From CAWAQA01 sp963784065 (GTDB lineage: Bacteria; Acidobacteriota; Vicinamibacteria; Vicinamibacterales; UBA2999), in the NCBI GenBank assembly GCA_963784065.1, contig CAWAQA010000003.1, forward strand, positions 682,001 through 746,000: a stretch of 64,000 nucleotides of DNA. The letters run 5' to 3'. The position numbers and the translations under genes were made by a program. Of this stretch, positions 49,382-58,335 are shown piece by piece (the first letter of the stretch is position 1; each line of letters starts with the position of its first letter). The notes beneath the pieces were generated by a model that searched no databases, had not been told where the DNA came from, and saw nothing but the letters and a program-made list of their open reading frames with translations.

Positions 49382-50679
49382 CGACACGCGACAAGCCACA
49401 AGGCTCAGGACGCACGGCACAAGGCTCGGGGCGTCAGCCCCGACAATCGAGGCGCAACGCTCGAGCGTGGTGCCCCGTGTTGTGCCTTGTGAGCTGTGCG
49501 GCGTCCCTTGCGGTGGCGCCAGCCGCCGCCGCCGCGCAGGCGCCGGCGGCGGCGGTCGAGAACGTCGCCCTCGCGCCGATCGAGTGCTGGGTCCGGACGA
49601 GCACGAACGCGGTGCGGGTGGGCGAGCGATTCGAGCTCGTGCTGACGTGCGCGGTGGTCGAGACGCAATCGACGACCGTCGTGCCCGATCAGTCGCGGCT
49701 CGATCCGGGCGTGCTGCAGGTGCCGCCGTTCGAGGTGGTCGGCGGTGCGCAGGCGGCGGACCTCCGAACGCGGACGCACCGCCTGTTCCAATACGAGTAC
49801 GAGCTGCGGTACCTCGGCGAGCAGATTGGCGCTGACATCGAGCTCCCTGGCGCGACCATCAACTACCGCGTGCAGAGCCGCGTGCAGGGCGACGCCGCCG
49901 TGGAGAGCCGCGATCGCCAGTACATCCTGCCGGCGACGAGGATGCGCATCGCCTCCCTCGTGCCCGCCACGGCCAACGACATCCACGACGCGCTCCCCGG
50001 CACCTTCCGCGACATCGCGGACCGGCGCTTCCTCGCCAGCCTGCTTCGCATCATCTCCTGGGTCCTGTTCGTGATTGGGAGCGTCGTCGCCGTCTGGGCG
50101 CTGGCCGCGCTCGTCCGCCGGCCGCGTGAGGTGCGCGCGTCGGAGCGGCACCGTGCGCCGGAGTCGGCCGTGCTTCGCGCCGCTGCGCGCGAGCTCGAGC
50201 AGGTGCGGCGGCAGCGGCAGCACGAGGGGTGGACGAGCGATCTCGCGGCACGCGCGCTTGCGGCGCTGCGCCTGGCTGGTTCGTATGCGCTCGGCCGGCC
50301 GGTCGCGCAGGTTCCCGCCGCCGGCATCGAGACGAGCGCCGGGCAGGTTCGTGTGCCGTCACTCCTCCCCCGCCGGCCCAGCATGCTTGTCTCCGGCTCC
50401 GCGACGGCCGAGACCGTGCTGCAGGAGCTGCAGCGCGCGGAAGCGGAGGGGACGCCGGCCGACGGGCATCTGGCCGATCTCCAGGCCGCCCTCGCGCGAT
50501 TTGCCTCGGCGGCCTACGGTCGGGCGGGCGCCGCGTCCGACAGCGACCTCGACGAAGCGCTGGAGCGGGCGACGCACGCCGTGCGCCACGTGGCACGCCG
50601 GTACACGTGGCCCGCGCGCGCCGCGCGCGCCGCACGCCAGTCTGCGGTCGGTATGCGGGATCGCGCATGGGCACGCTGA
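49378..50679 (+). CDS. Bat operon membrane protein (BatD/DUF4381-like)
   Basis: 433 aa from the ATG at 49378. Basic N-terminus, then a hydrophobic stretch (VLCLVSCAASLAVAPAAAA) likely acting as a signal. A periplasmic beta domain (ECWVRTSTNAVRVGERFELV, LPGATINYRVQSRVQGD), one membrane helix (FLASLLRIISWVLFVIGSVV) and a cytoplasmic helical C-terminal half follow. Position between DUF58 and VWA genes matches the BatD or DUF4381-like partner in similar operons. It overlaps the next gene by 13 bp. Confidence 0.8.
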   Translation: MTTRDKPQGSGRTAQGSGRQPRQSRRNARAWCPVLCLVSCAASLAVAPAAAAAQAPAAAVENVALAPIECWVRTSTNAVRVGERFELVLTCAVVETQSTTVVPDQSRLDPGVLQVPPFEVVGGAQAADLRTRTHRLFQYEYELRYLGEQIGADIELPGATINYRVQSRVQGDAAVESRDRQYILPATRMRIASLVPATANDIHDALPGTFRDIADRRFLASLLRIISWVLFVIGSVVAVWALAALVRRPREVRASERHRAPESAVLRAAARELEQVRRQRQHEGWTSDLAARALAALRLAGSYALGRPVAQVPAAGIETSAGQVRVPSLLPRRPSMLVSGSATAETVLQELQRAEAEGTPADGHLADLQAALARFASAAYGRAGAASDSDLDEALERATHAVRHVARRYTWPARAARAARQSAVGMRDRAWAR

Positions 50680-51770
50680 CCGCGATCGCCGGACTGGTCG
50701 CGGCGCTCTTCACCGAGTGGCGGCAGGCCACGCTGGCCGATCTTCGCTTCATCCATGGCGACCAGGCGCGACTCGCGCTCATCGCCCTGATCGGTCTGGC
50801 CGTCGCGATGCTCGTCCTGCGATCGACGATCGGGCGCCGCTCCACCGAGCAGCGCGTCGGCCTGCCGGCGATCCTGGCCTCGCTTCAGCCGACGTCGCTG
50901 GCATTCGTCCGGCACGTCCCGGTCGTGCTGCTCGTGGCCGGGCTGCCCTGGTTCGCGCTGGCGCTGGGCGATCCCTTTTCCGTGTTGCGGCAGCGGCAGG
51001 AGACGTTTCCCGGGCGCCGCATCTGCCTGATGATCGACGCCTCCTCGAGCATGGTCCGGCCGTTCTCGGCGCCAACCCTCCGGGCGGGCACGGGATCGCA
51101 GGCGTCTTTCTTCACCACGGTCAAGGCGGCGGAGCGCTTCGTCGAACTGCGGACCGCGGGGAAGTACAAGGACCTGATGGCGCTCGTCGAGTTCGGCGAC
51201 CAGGCTTACGTCATCACGCCGTTCACGACCGACTACGACAACATCAAGCTGAGCCTGTCGCTCATCGGCGACTTCAGCGAGTTCATCCGCTTTCCCGACC
51301 AGGGGACGCTGCTCGGCAACGCGGTTCAGCAGGGCGTGGCGCTCTTCGACGCCTTCGACTTCCTCGAGGCGTCGGGCAACCTGATGGTGCTCTTCAGCGA
51401 CGGCGAGGACTCGAGCGTGATTGCGAGCGGCACGCCGGTCGCGGACATCGTCAGCGACGCCGTGCGGGCCGATGTGCCGATCTATTTCGTGCGGACCAGG
51501 TACGGGCGCGAATTCGGCACGCTCGTGTCCGACGGCGAGTGGCGAGCCGCCGTCGAACAGACCGGCGGCCGGTTCTATGCCGCCTCCGACGAGACCGCGA
51601 TCCTCCAGGCGATTCGCGACATCGATCGCCTCGGCGCGGGACGCATCGAGTTGACGCAGTACGTGAGCCAGCAGCCCATGTACGCACCGTTCGCGTTGAT
51701 TGCGGCCGCGCTCTGGTCGCTGGCCATCGCGCTCGCCATGAGCGTGCCGGCCTTCAGGAGGTTCCCGTGA
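50667..51770 (+). CDS. VWA-domain membrane protein (BatA/BatB-like)
   Basis: 367 aa from the ATG at 50667. Two N-terminal helices (ALIALIGLAVAMLVL and HVPVVLLVAGLPWFALALG), then a VWA domain with MIDASSSMVRPF (MIDAS DxSxS), ALVEFGDQAYVITPF, MVLFSDGEDSSVIASG and a last helix (ALIAAALWSLAIALAM). Metal-dependent contacts with the MoxR ATPase or surface partners are expected. The stop overlaps a 15-codon ORF. Confidence 0.9.
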   Translation: MGTLTAIAGLVAALFTEWRQATLADLRFIHGDQARLALIALIGLAVAMLVLRSTIGRRSTEQRVGLPAILASLQPTSLAFVRHVPVVLLVAGLPWFALALGDPFSVLRQRQETFPGRRICLMIDASSSMVRPFSAPTLRAGTGSQASFFTTVKAAERFVELRTAGKYKDLMALVEFGDQAYVITPFTTDYDNIKLSLSLIGDFSEFIRFPDQGTLLGNAVQQGVALFDAFDFLEASGNLMVLFSDGEDSSVIASGTPVADIVSDAVRADVPIYFVRTRYGREFGTLVSDGEWRAAVEQTGGRFYAASDETAILQAIRDIDRLGAGRIELTQYVSQQPMYAPFALIAAALWSLAIALAMSVPAFRRFP

Positions 51771-51814
51771 AGACGATCGTGAACCACGCTCGCGACAAGA
51801 GGGATGCCCAGTGA
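51767..51814 (+). CDS. 15-codon coupling ORF between VWA and TPR-like genes
   Basis: GTG at 51767 overlaps the upstream stop (GTGA) and its own TGA (51812-51814) overlaps the next GTG (51811), so all three could be read by reinitiating ribosomes. The peptide is VKTIVNHARDKRDAQ, without recognisable features. Whether it is translated is unknown. Confidence 0.35.
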   Translation: MKTIVNHARDKRDAQ

Positions 51815-52495
51815 AGAAGATGGTTGTGCGCATCATCGTGGCCGCGCTGATCGTGGCCGCGGGCGAAGCGATCCGCCGCGCCGCGACGATCGAGGACCGG
51901 CTCGCCGACGCGCAGGAGCAGCTGACGACGCAGACGGCGACCGTGACGGCGGCAATGTATGACGAGGTCGAGGGCGCGCTCGCGTTTGCCGGGCGCATCC
52001 CGCTCGTCGGCGACTCGCTGCTCGCGGACGTGCGCGAACAGCGCGCCGTCGCCGCTTACTGGAACGGCGACTACCCCGCCGTCACCGCCGCCGCGCCCGC
52101 CATTGACGACGAGGCAGGGGATCCGGACCTGATGTTCCTCGCGGCGAACGCCTCCTACCGCACCACGATCCGGTCGCGAGCGGAGCGCGCGGCCCTGCTG
52201 CGCGGGCTCGACGAGGCGTTGAAGCGATACAGCGACGTGCTCGACGCGGAGCCGGGCCACGGCGGCGCGGCCTACAACTATGAGTTCGTCGCCCGTCTTC
52301 GCACCGCGCTCGCGCGCGGCCGCAACGGGGGAGACTCTCGCGAACGAGGCCCAGCCGAACATGCGCGGCGAGGAGGGCGATCCGCCCCAGGGCACGAAGC
52401 CGCCCGACTTCAACGTCATCGTCCCGATGCGTCCCGACGAGCGCCAGGACCAGTTCGATGCCGGGGTGGGCGGAGTGACGAGGCGCAAGGGGTAG
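51811..52495 (+). CDS. Bat operon periplasmic helical protein (BatC-like), frameshifted
   Basis: About 228 aa from GTG 51811. Membrane anchor or signal (MVVRIIVAALIVAAGEAI), then helical pairs resembling TPRs (LADVREQRAVAAYWNGDY, PDLMFLAANASYRTTI, AALLRGLDEALKRYSDVLDA). A break near 52330 is followed by a disordered tail (PPQGTKPPDFNVIVPMRP) found at the C-terminus of such proteins. It sits between two VWA genes. Confidence 0.75.
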
Positions 52496-52510
52496 GCGGT
52501 TTCTGCCACG

Positions 52511-52638
52511 GGCCGCGGAGACGCGGAGGCGCGGAGGCGCGGAACTGCTCATCGTCGAAGTCGGGAGGTGTAACTGTGAAGATTGCGCGTGCCTCGGTCG
52601 CTGATGTCCAGCCTCCGCGTCTCCGCGTCTCCGCGGCT
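52511..52638. repeat. GCGGAGACGCGG inverted repeat
   Basis: GCCGCGGAGACGCGGAGGCG at 52511-52531 is matched by CTCCGCGTCTCCGCGGC at 52619-52635. It lies inside the operon between the BatC-like gene and the second VWA gene. Of the same style as the CACAGAG repeat at 33152 but with a different sequence. Confidence 0.75.
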
Positions 52639-52655
52639 CGCAGGAGCAGCAGTCT

Positions 52656-53747
52656 TTGAATCTCGATCTGAACACGCTGCAATTCGGGGAGCCGCGGCTC
52701 CTGTGGCTGCTCGTGTTCCCCGCGGCGCTCCTCGTGCTGCTCGTACGGCAGGTGATCGTGCGCCGGCGCGACGTGCGCCAGCTCGCGGCATCGCGTCAGG
52801 TGCCGGTGCGCGAGCGCTTTCCGGTGTTTGGCGATGCGCTGTTCTGGCTCTGCGCCATCGTCGCGACGGCGCTGCTCTTCGTCGCGCTCGCGCAGCCGCG
52901 GGTCGTCGCCTCGACCGTGCACCGCGCCGGCGTCGACATCGTGGTGCTGCTCGACGGCTCGGCCTCGATGCACGTCCGCGACGCGAACGGCAGCCGCTGG
53001 CAGCGATCCATCAGGTTTCTGCGCACGCTGGGCGACTCGCTGAGCTGGGACGAAGATCGCATGGCGCTGACGTTGTTCGCCCACATTGCCGCGCCGCAGG
53101 TCCGCCTCACGCGCGATCCGAACACGTTCTTCTTCTTTCTCGATCACCTCTCGGACAGCCCGCCGTTCCGGCTCGAGGACGACACGAGCTGGGACACGAA
53201 CATCGCCCTCGGCATCGAGTGGGGGCTGCGCCTGATCGAGAAGGACGAGGAGCTGCGCGGCGCGTCGCCGAACGCGAAGCAGTTCGTGCTCCTCACCGAC
53301 GGCCAGGCGTTCAGCGGCGTCGTCGAGGATGCGCTGAAGCTGACGCGCACCCGCAACGTCCCGATCTTCGTCGTCGGCGTCGGCTCGCTGCAGGGCGGCG
53401 TCATCCCCGACCCGAAGCGGGCGGCCAATCCCGACGAGCCGATCATCCGGTCCGCCCTCGATCGCCGCTCGCTCACCACGATTGCGACCACGAGCGGCGG
53501 CCGCTACCTGGAGCTCGACCGTGAGAGCGACGTGGCGATTGCGAACCAGGTCGTCGACGCCGCCCGCCGCCGTTCGATCGCCTCGCCGCCGGAGCCGGCC
53601 ATGCAGCCGATTTACTGGCAGTTCCTGTTTGCCGCCGCCTGTGCCGCCGTCGCCGGCGTCCTCTTCCTGCGCGACCGCTCGGAGCTGTGGATCCAGGCAC
53701 TCGGCGCAGGCGTCGTTCTGGCCGCGGTGAGCGCGTTTCTTCGTTGA
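52656..53747 (+). CDS. VWA-domain membrane protein (BatA/BatB-like), second
   Basis: 363 aa from TTG 52656. Two N-terminal helices (LLWLLVFPAALLVLLV and ALFWLCAIVATALLFVAL), a VWA domain with VLLDGSASMHV (MIDAS DxSxS), MALTLFAHIAAPQVRL and FVLLTDGQAFSG, and a C-terminal helix pair. Longer than the first VWA protein in its inter-strand loops. Last gene of the operon, separated from the preceding one by the inverted repeat. Confidence 0.9.
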   Translation: MNLDLNTLQFGEPRLLWLLVFPAALLVLLVRQVIVRRRDVRQLAASRQVPVRERFPVFGDALFWLCAIVATALLFVALAQPRVVASTVHRAGVDIVVLLDGSASMHVRDANGSRWQRSIRFLRTLGDSLSWDEDRMALTLFAHIAAPQVRLTRDPNTFFFFLDHLSDSPPFRLEDDTSWDTNIALGIEWGLRLIEKDEELRGASPNAKQFVLLTDGQAFSGVVEDALKLTRTRNVPIFVVGVGSLQGGVIPDPKRAANPDEPIIRSALDRRSLTTIATTSGGRYLELDRESDVAIANQVVDAARRRSIASPPEPAMQPIYWQFLFAAACAAVAGVLFLRDRSELWIQALGAGVVLAAVSAFLR

Positions 53748-53862
53748 ATTCCGGTGCAGGACCGAACGGAGCCGGAATGGCCGAAGTCCGGCCCTCGGAT
53801 ACACAAATATGGGCACAGGTGGCTTCCCGCTCGAGCCGGAAGAAGGCATAATCGCCCGCGCG

Positions 53863-54289
53863 ATGAAAATTCTGTGCGGCCTGCCGGCGTTGTTCCTCGC
53901 CGCCTCAGTCAGTCTGGGCGCGCAAGCACCTGAAACGTTCAAGGCTCGCCTGGGCACCGTCCCGGTAGAAGCGGCCACGCTGGCCGGGTTGACCGGCGCG
54001 TCCGGCGCCGTCACCGTGGTGCTGACCGGAACGAAGCTCTCCGTGAACGGCACGTTCAAGGGCCTGCAGAGTCCGGCCACCGTCGCGCGCCTGCACGTCG
54101 GGCCCGATGGGGCAGCGCGGCCCGGCCATGCTCGATCTCGTCGTCACGAAGGCGACGAGCGGGACGATCAACGGCGACCTGGTGCTCACGCCGGTCCAGG
54201 CCGATCACCTCAGGCGCAAACGTGTTTACGTTCAAGTCCACAGCGAGAAGGCGCCCGAGGGTCACCTCTGGGGCTGGCTTCTCCCGTAG
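53863..54289 (+). CDS. CHRD-domain secreted protein, frameshifted
   Basis: About 141 aa from the ATG at 53863. Signal peptide (ILCGLPALFLAASVSLGAQ). A CHRD fold: SGAVTVVLTGTKLSVNGTF, ATVARLHVGPDG, then after a break near 54110 LDLVVTKATSGTINGDLVL and VYVQVHSEKAPEGHLWGWLL. The HSxxxPxGxxxG ending is diagnostic. Stop at 54289 lies 10 bp before the PQQ dehydrogenase start. Confidence 0.85.
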
Positions 54290-54298
54290 GAGCAGGCG

Positions 54299-56464
54299 AT
54301 GACTGTGACGCGCGCTTCCTGGCTATTCGCCGCGGCATTGGCCGCCGCCCTCGGCATCGTGGTCACGGGGCAGCAACCCGCGACCTCCGTCTTCACGCTC
54401 GAGCAGGCCGCAGCCGGACGCGCGGCGTACGACGGCAAACTGCGCGGCGTGCCACCAGCCCGATCTCGGCGGCATCAACGAGGCGCCGCAACTGGCGGGC
54501 GGCAACTTCATGAGCACGTGGCGCGAGCGCACGGCTGCGGACCTGATCACGCGGATCGACCAGACCATGCCGCCGACCAACCCTGACGCCGTCAGCCCGG
54601 CGCATGGCGACCGACATCGCCGCCTACATCCTGCAGGCGAACGGGTCGGTGCCCGGAGCCCAGCGTCTGGCGCCCGCCACCACGGCGCGCATCGGCGAGA
54701 TCGGAATGCGGCAGACGCCGCCGGCGCTGGCGACCGCGCAGACGCCCGCGCCGGCGACCGCGCCGGCGAGCGCCGGGGAGACCGTGCCTGGAGTGCGACC
54801 GGCACCGTCCCGGCCCAGCCGCTGGGCCTCACGCTGACCGGCGAAGTACCGAACTACGTGCCGGTCACCGACGAGATGCTCAGGAACCAGCCGCCTGGAG
54901 ACTGGCTGATGGTGCGGCGGAACTACCAGGGCTGGAGCTATAGCCCGCTGACCCAGATCACGCGGGACAACGTGAAGAACCTGCAAACTCGCGTGGGTCT
55001 GGGCGATGAACGAGGGGGGCACGAGTCAGCCGATGCCCGTCGTCCACAACGGCATCCTTTACCTCGTGCACACCGGCAACATCGTCCAGGCGTTGAACGG
55101 CCGCGATGGCGAGTTGATCTGGGAGTACCGCGCCGGACCGGAGCGCGGCGACGCCATGCGGAACCTGGCGATCTACGAGGACAAGCTGTTCGTCACGACG
55201 AGCGATGCACGGATGGTGGCGCTCGACGCGCGGACCGGCGTGCTCAAGTGGGAAACGCGCATCGCCGACACCGCAAAGGGCTACAACGCCAGGACCGGAC
55301 CCATCGTCATCAAGGGCAAGCTGCTGCAGGGCCTGAACGGGTGCGACCGGTTCAAGGAAGAAGGCTGCTTCATCAGCGCGTTCGACTCCGCCACCGGCAA
55401 GCTGTTGTGGCGGTTCAACACGGTCGCGCGTCCGGACGAACCGGGCGGCGATACGTGGGGCAAGCAGCCGATGATGTTCCGCGGCGGCGGCGAGACCTGG
55501 ATTACCGGCAGCTACGATCCCGATCTCAACCTCACGTACTGGGGGACGGCGCAGGCAAAGCCGTGGGTGCCCGCGAGCCGCGGCATGACGGTCCTCGACA
55601 AGGCCCTGTACACGAGCTCCACGCTCGCGCTGAATCCCGACACCGGCAAGCTTGCGTGGTACTTCCAGCATGCCCCCGGCGAGGCGCTCGACCTCGACGA
55701 GGTCTACGAGCGGGTGCTGGTCGACGACAACGGCCGCAAGTTCGTGTTCACGATCGGCAAGCCGGGCATTCTCTGGAAGCTCGATCGGCAGACCGGCCAG
55801 TACGTCGGGCACAAGGAGACCGTCTTCCAGAACATCTTCGACAGCATCGATCCGAAGACCGGCGTGCCGACGTATCGCGGCGACATCATCGAAGCGAAGG
55901 TCGGCCAGTGGATCCCCTCGTGTCCGAGCACGCAGGGCGGCCACAACTGGCATTCGTCGACATACCACCCGGGCAGCAACCTGATCATCATCCCGCTCAG
56001 CCAGAGCTGTCAGGAGCTGTCGGGCCGTCAGGTGGAGTTCAAGGAAGGGTCGGGCGGCACGCAGGCCGATCGCCGCTGGTTCGAGATGCCGGGCACGGAC
56101 GGCAACGTCGGCAAGTTCGCGGCCTACGACGTGCGGACGATGCGCGAGGTGTGGAGCTACGAGCAGCGCGCGTCGTTTACTGCCGCGGCGCTCTCGACCG
56201 GCGGCGACCTGGCGTTCGCCGGCGACCTCGATCGCTACTTCCGCGCCTTCGATGTCAGAACAGGACAGCGTCCTCTGGCAGACGCGCCTCGGCACGTCGG
56301 TGCAGGGTTTCCCGATCTCGTTCGCCGCGAACGGCAAGCAGTACATCGCCGTCACGACCGGCCTTGGCGGCGGCAGCCCGCGCAACGTGCCAAGGCTGCT
56401 GCTACCGGAAGTCAGGCACCCGAATTCGGGGAACTCGCTTTACGTATTCGAACTGCCGGAGTAA
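54299..56464 (+). CDS. PQQ-dependent dehydrogenase with N-terminal cytochrome c domain, frameshifted
   Basis: About 720 aa from the ATG at 54299 (GGAG upstream) with a signal peptide. A cytochrome c domain comes first. Removing one A from the aaa at 54435-54437 restores NCAACHQPDLGG, a CxxCH haem site. Further breaks lie near 54790, 54995 and 56258. The quinoprotein domain begins DWLMVRRNYQGWSYSPLTQI and contains beta-propeller segments TGVLKWETRIADTAKGYNAR, FSNEGxx-like SAFDSATGKLLWRFNT, GGHNWHSSTYHP and NGKQYIAVTTGLGGG. Such periplasmic enzymes oxidise alcohols or sugars and pass electrons to cytochrome c. An N-terminal rather than C-terminal haem domain sets it apart from classic quinohaemoprotein alcohol dehydrogenases. 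Confidence 0.88.
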
Positions 56465-56467
56465 TCG

Positions 56468-56640
56468 CTGGGCCGCTGAAGCCGGCCCCCACGACGCACA
56501 TCTCGGCGCTCGTGAAGCGCCGGCTGAAGCCGGCCCCTCACGACGTACATCTCAGTGATCGTGAAGCGGGCCGCCTGAAGCCGACCCCCGCGACGTTTAT
56601 CTGGCGATCGTGGAGCCGGTTCAGCCGGCCCGCTTCACGA
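56468..56640. repeat. Tandem ~51-bp units built on the dispersed palindrome
   Basis: CCGCTGAAGCCGGCCCC, CCGGCTGAAGCCGGCCCC and CCGCCTGAAGCCGACCCC recur at about 56470, 56520 and 56571. A common spacer (acgacgtacatctcagtgatcgtgaag) separates them, and a truncated last unit reads CGGTTCAGCCGGCCC. Located between the convergent PQQ dehydrogenase and zinc-ribbon genes. Confidence 0.85.
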
Positions 56641-56991
56641 CCGCAATCGTTGGCCCTTCACTTCCGGAACTGCGGGAGCTTCGCCGCGATAGGGCGACGC
56701 CGGGTCGAGCGGCAGGTTGCACGCCGGGCAGATGATGTCCGGTCCTTCATCCGGCCCCATGAAATGCTCGTGCTCCGTGGGCTTGGTCGTCGTGCCCAGG
56801 CCGAGAACCGACACGGTGCGTCCGCCGCTTGGCGTCTCGAATATCTCCAGCCTCGACCGGCACTTCGGACACGTCACACGACCGGTGGCGACGTTCTCGC
56901 TGTCACGACTTGGTGAGCCGCGCGTGGGGATGATGCGTGCGCCGTCCTGCGTCGCGGGACGACTCCGCCGCATCGAACGCCGAGCTGTCAT
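56635..56991 (-). CDS. Small zinc-ribbon-like protein
   Basis: 118 aa from the ATG at 56991; shorter starts are possible. VTCPKCRSRLEIFETPSGGR and IICPACNLPLDPASPYRGEA provide two CxxC knuckles of a zinc ribbon separated by a ~40-residue insert (HEHFMGPDEGPD). It overlaps the next listed ORF on the same strand by 89 bp. The two may be one gene split by an indel. Confidence 0.55.
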   Translation of the reverse strand: MTARRSMRRSRPATQDGARIIPTRGSPSRDSENVATGRVTCPKCRSRLEIFETPSGGRTVSVLGLGTTTKPTEHEHFMGPDEGPDIICPACNLPLDPASPYRGEAPAVPEVKGQRLRS

Positions 56992-57118
56992 CTGGTTCCT
57001 CCCATGCGTGTCGGCACCCGCCGCAGCAGCAAAAGGTCCACGAATCCCGGTCCCTGATGACGTGTTCTGTGCGGACAAGCCCGACCCTGTGGCAGTGGGG
57101 ACATCGCGACGTCGGCAT
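56903..57118 (-). CDS. Small cysteine-rich protein (possible N-terminal half of the 56635 gene)
   Basis: 71 aa from the ATG at 57118 (57130 also possible). CPHCHRVGLVRTEHVI and SWTFCCCGGCRHAWEE give two CxxC-type pairs, typical of a small zinc-binding module. If joined to the downstream frame by one indel, the product would be a two-ribbon protein of ~160 aa. Confidence 0.5.
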   Translation of the reverse strand: MPTSRCPHCHRVGLVRTEHVIRDRDSWTFCCCGGCRHAWEEPDDSSAFDAAESSRDAGRRTHHPHARLTKS

Positions 57119-57445
57119 GACCCGCAGCATCGCAAGGCACGCGCCCGATCAGGGCAAATCCATAACGCTCAGCAACTTAGGGCCGAGATGTGGCGCTGCG
57201 CTCCACCGTGAGATGCCGGGTGCTCCGGGTAAATCTTGCTCTCCGCGCCCCGTATCGAACTCGACCGCGGTCGCCACGGTTGGGCACTCGTCGCCGTGGA
57301 ATCGCCGTCGATGAGAAGCGCGATCGCAGGTGGTGGAATCAGCGGAATGGCGCTCGCACTGGCGGCGCGACGCGGGCAGCCGCGCGAATCTGGAGAGCGG
57401 CGCGCTGCGCGGGGAGTTCGTCTCGGCCGGCTGCTTACTGAACCG

Positions 57446-57745
57446 TTACCAGGGTACCGGGCTTCGCCGTTCGCCGCGTAACGTCGTGCGTCGCTCGACC
57501 GTCCGGCGGCGATCGGCGGCGTAGCCGCGGAGGCGGAACCCGGCGGAGGCGAGCGCGTATTCAGTGTCGCGCAGGAAGGTGACGAGCTCGGCGTCGCTCA
57601 GGAACGAGAGGAAGCGGCGGACACGGCCGGGGCCGCAGACCGCGACGGACAACGCACCGGTCCGCATGATCCGAACGGACGAGGGTCCTTTCGAGAAGAG
57701 CCACGAGTCCGCCATCCGCTGACCAATCTTCAAGGCCGGGGCCAA
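57446..57745 (-). CDS. Hypothetical protein
   Basis: Up to 99 aa. The central part (MADSWLFSKGPSSVRIMRTG, ALSVAVCGPGRVRRFLSF, LVTFLRDTEYALASAGF) has the residue balance of a real protein rather than an antisense shadow, with an amphipathic C-terminal helix. No family recognised. The stretch 57131-57445 beside it shows nothing I can support. Confidence 0.45.
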   Translation of the reverse strand: MAPALKIGQRMADSWLFSKGPSSVRIMRTGALSVAVCGPGRVRRFLSFLSDAELVTFLRDTEYALASAGFRLRGYAADRRRTVERRTTLRGERRSPVPW

Positions 57746-57794
57746 CAGCAGCCGGGCCTTGCAGGTCCTCCTCGTTCGCGTCCACGAGCCTCGA

Positions 57795-58328
57795 TCAGCC
57801 TGACACAGCTGCCTGAACGGGCTCCGGGGGCTGAACCGTGGTCGCCTGGCCCACCCACGCCGGAGCGGAGTCGGTCGTCTGCCGCAGGATGAGATTCAAC
57901 TGCGCGGCGTGGTGCTGAACGTGGCGCATGTTGTAGAGGATCAACTCTGCAAAGCGCGCCTCGCCCCACGTGAACCGGCACACGTCAACGGCACGGTCGT
58001 CTGTCAGCTCATTGATCGTCGTGCGACCCTTCTCCCGACCATGTTGCAGGTATGCGTAGAGCTCGTGTTTCGTGAACGGGCGCTCGGGACGGCGTCCCGC
58101 CGGATCGAGCTCCTCCAGCGTGAACGGCGGCGGCGGAGCGAATCCCTCTGCCGAGCCGGACAAGTACAGGTCGAGAAAGAAGAGCGTGTGGTAAGCGACG
58201 TACCAGAACTCCGGGCGTCGCGACGAGTCGCGCCACACGTCATCGGGACACGCGATCATCGCATTCTCGAGCATGTCGATGGCCGCCCCGAACTGCTGCC
58301 AGACGATGCCTCGCCAGGTTGTTTCCAT
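57795..58328 (-). CDS. DinB-like (four-helix bundle) protein
   Basis: 177 aa from the ATG at 58328. Helices with WYVAYHTLFFLDLYLSG and LILYNMRHVQHHAAQLNLIL; the first His and the HxxHH-type cluster near the C-terminus are the metal ligands of the DinB/YfiT superfamily. Members include thiol-dependent transferases and many unassigned proteins. It ends 8 bp before, and on the same strand as, the MBL-fold gene upstream, so they are probably cotranscribed. Confidence 0.8.
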   Translation of the reverse strand: METTWRGIVWQQFGAAIDMLENAMIACPDDVWRDSSRRPEFWYVAYHTLFFLDLYLSGSAEGFAPPPPFTLEELDPAGRRPERPFTKHELYAYLQHGREKGRTTINELTDDRAVDVCRFTWGEARFAELILYNMRHVQHHAAQLNLILRQTTDSAPAWVGQATTVQPPEPVQAAVSG

Positions 58329-58335
58329 GTGCGGC

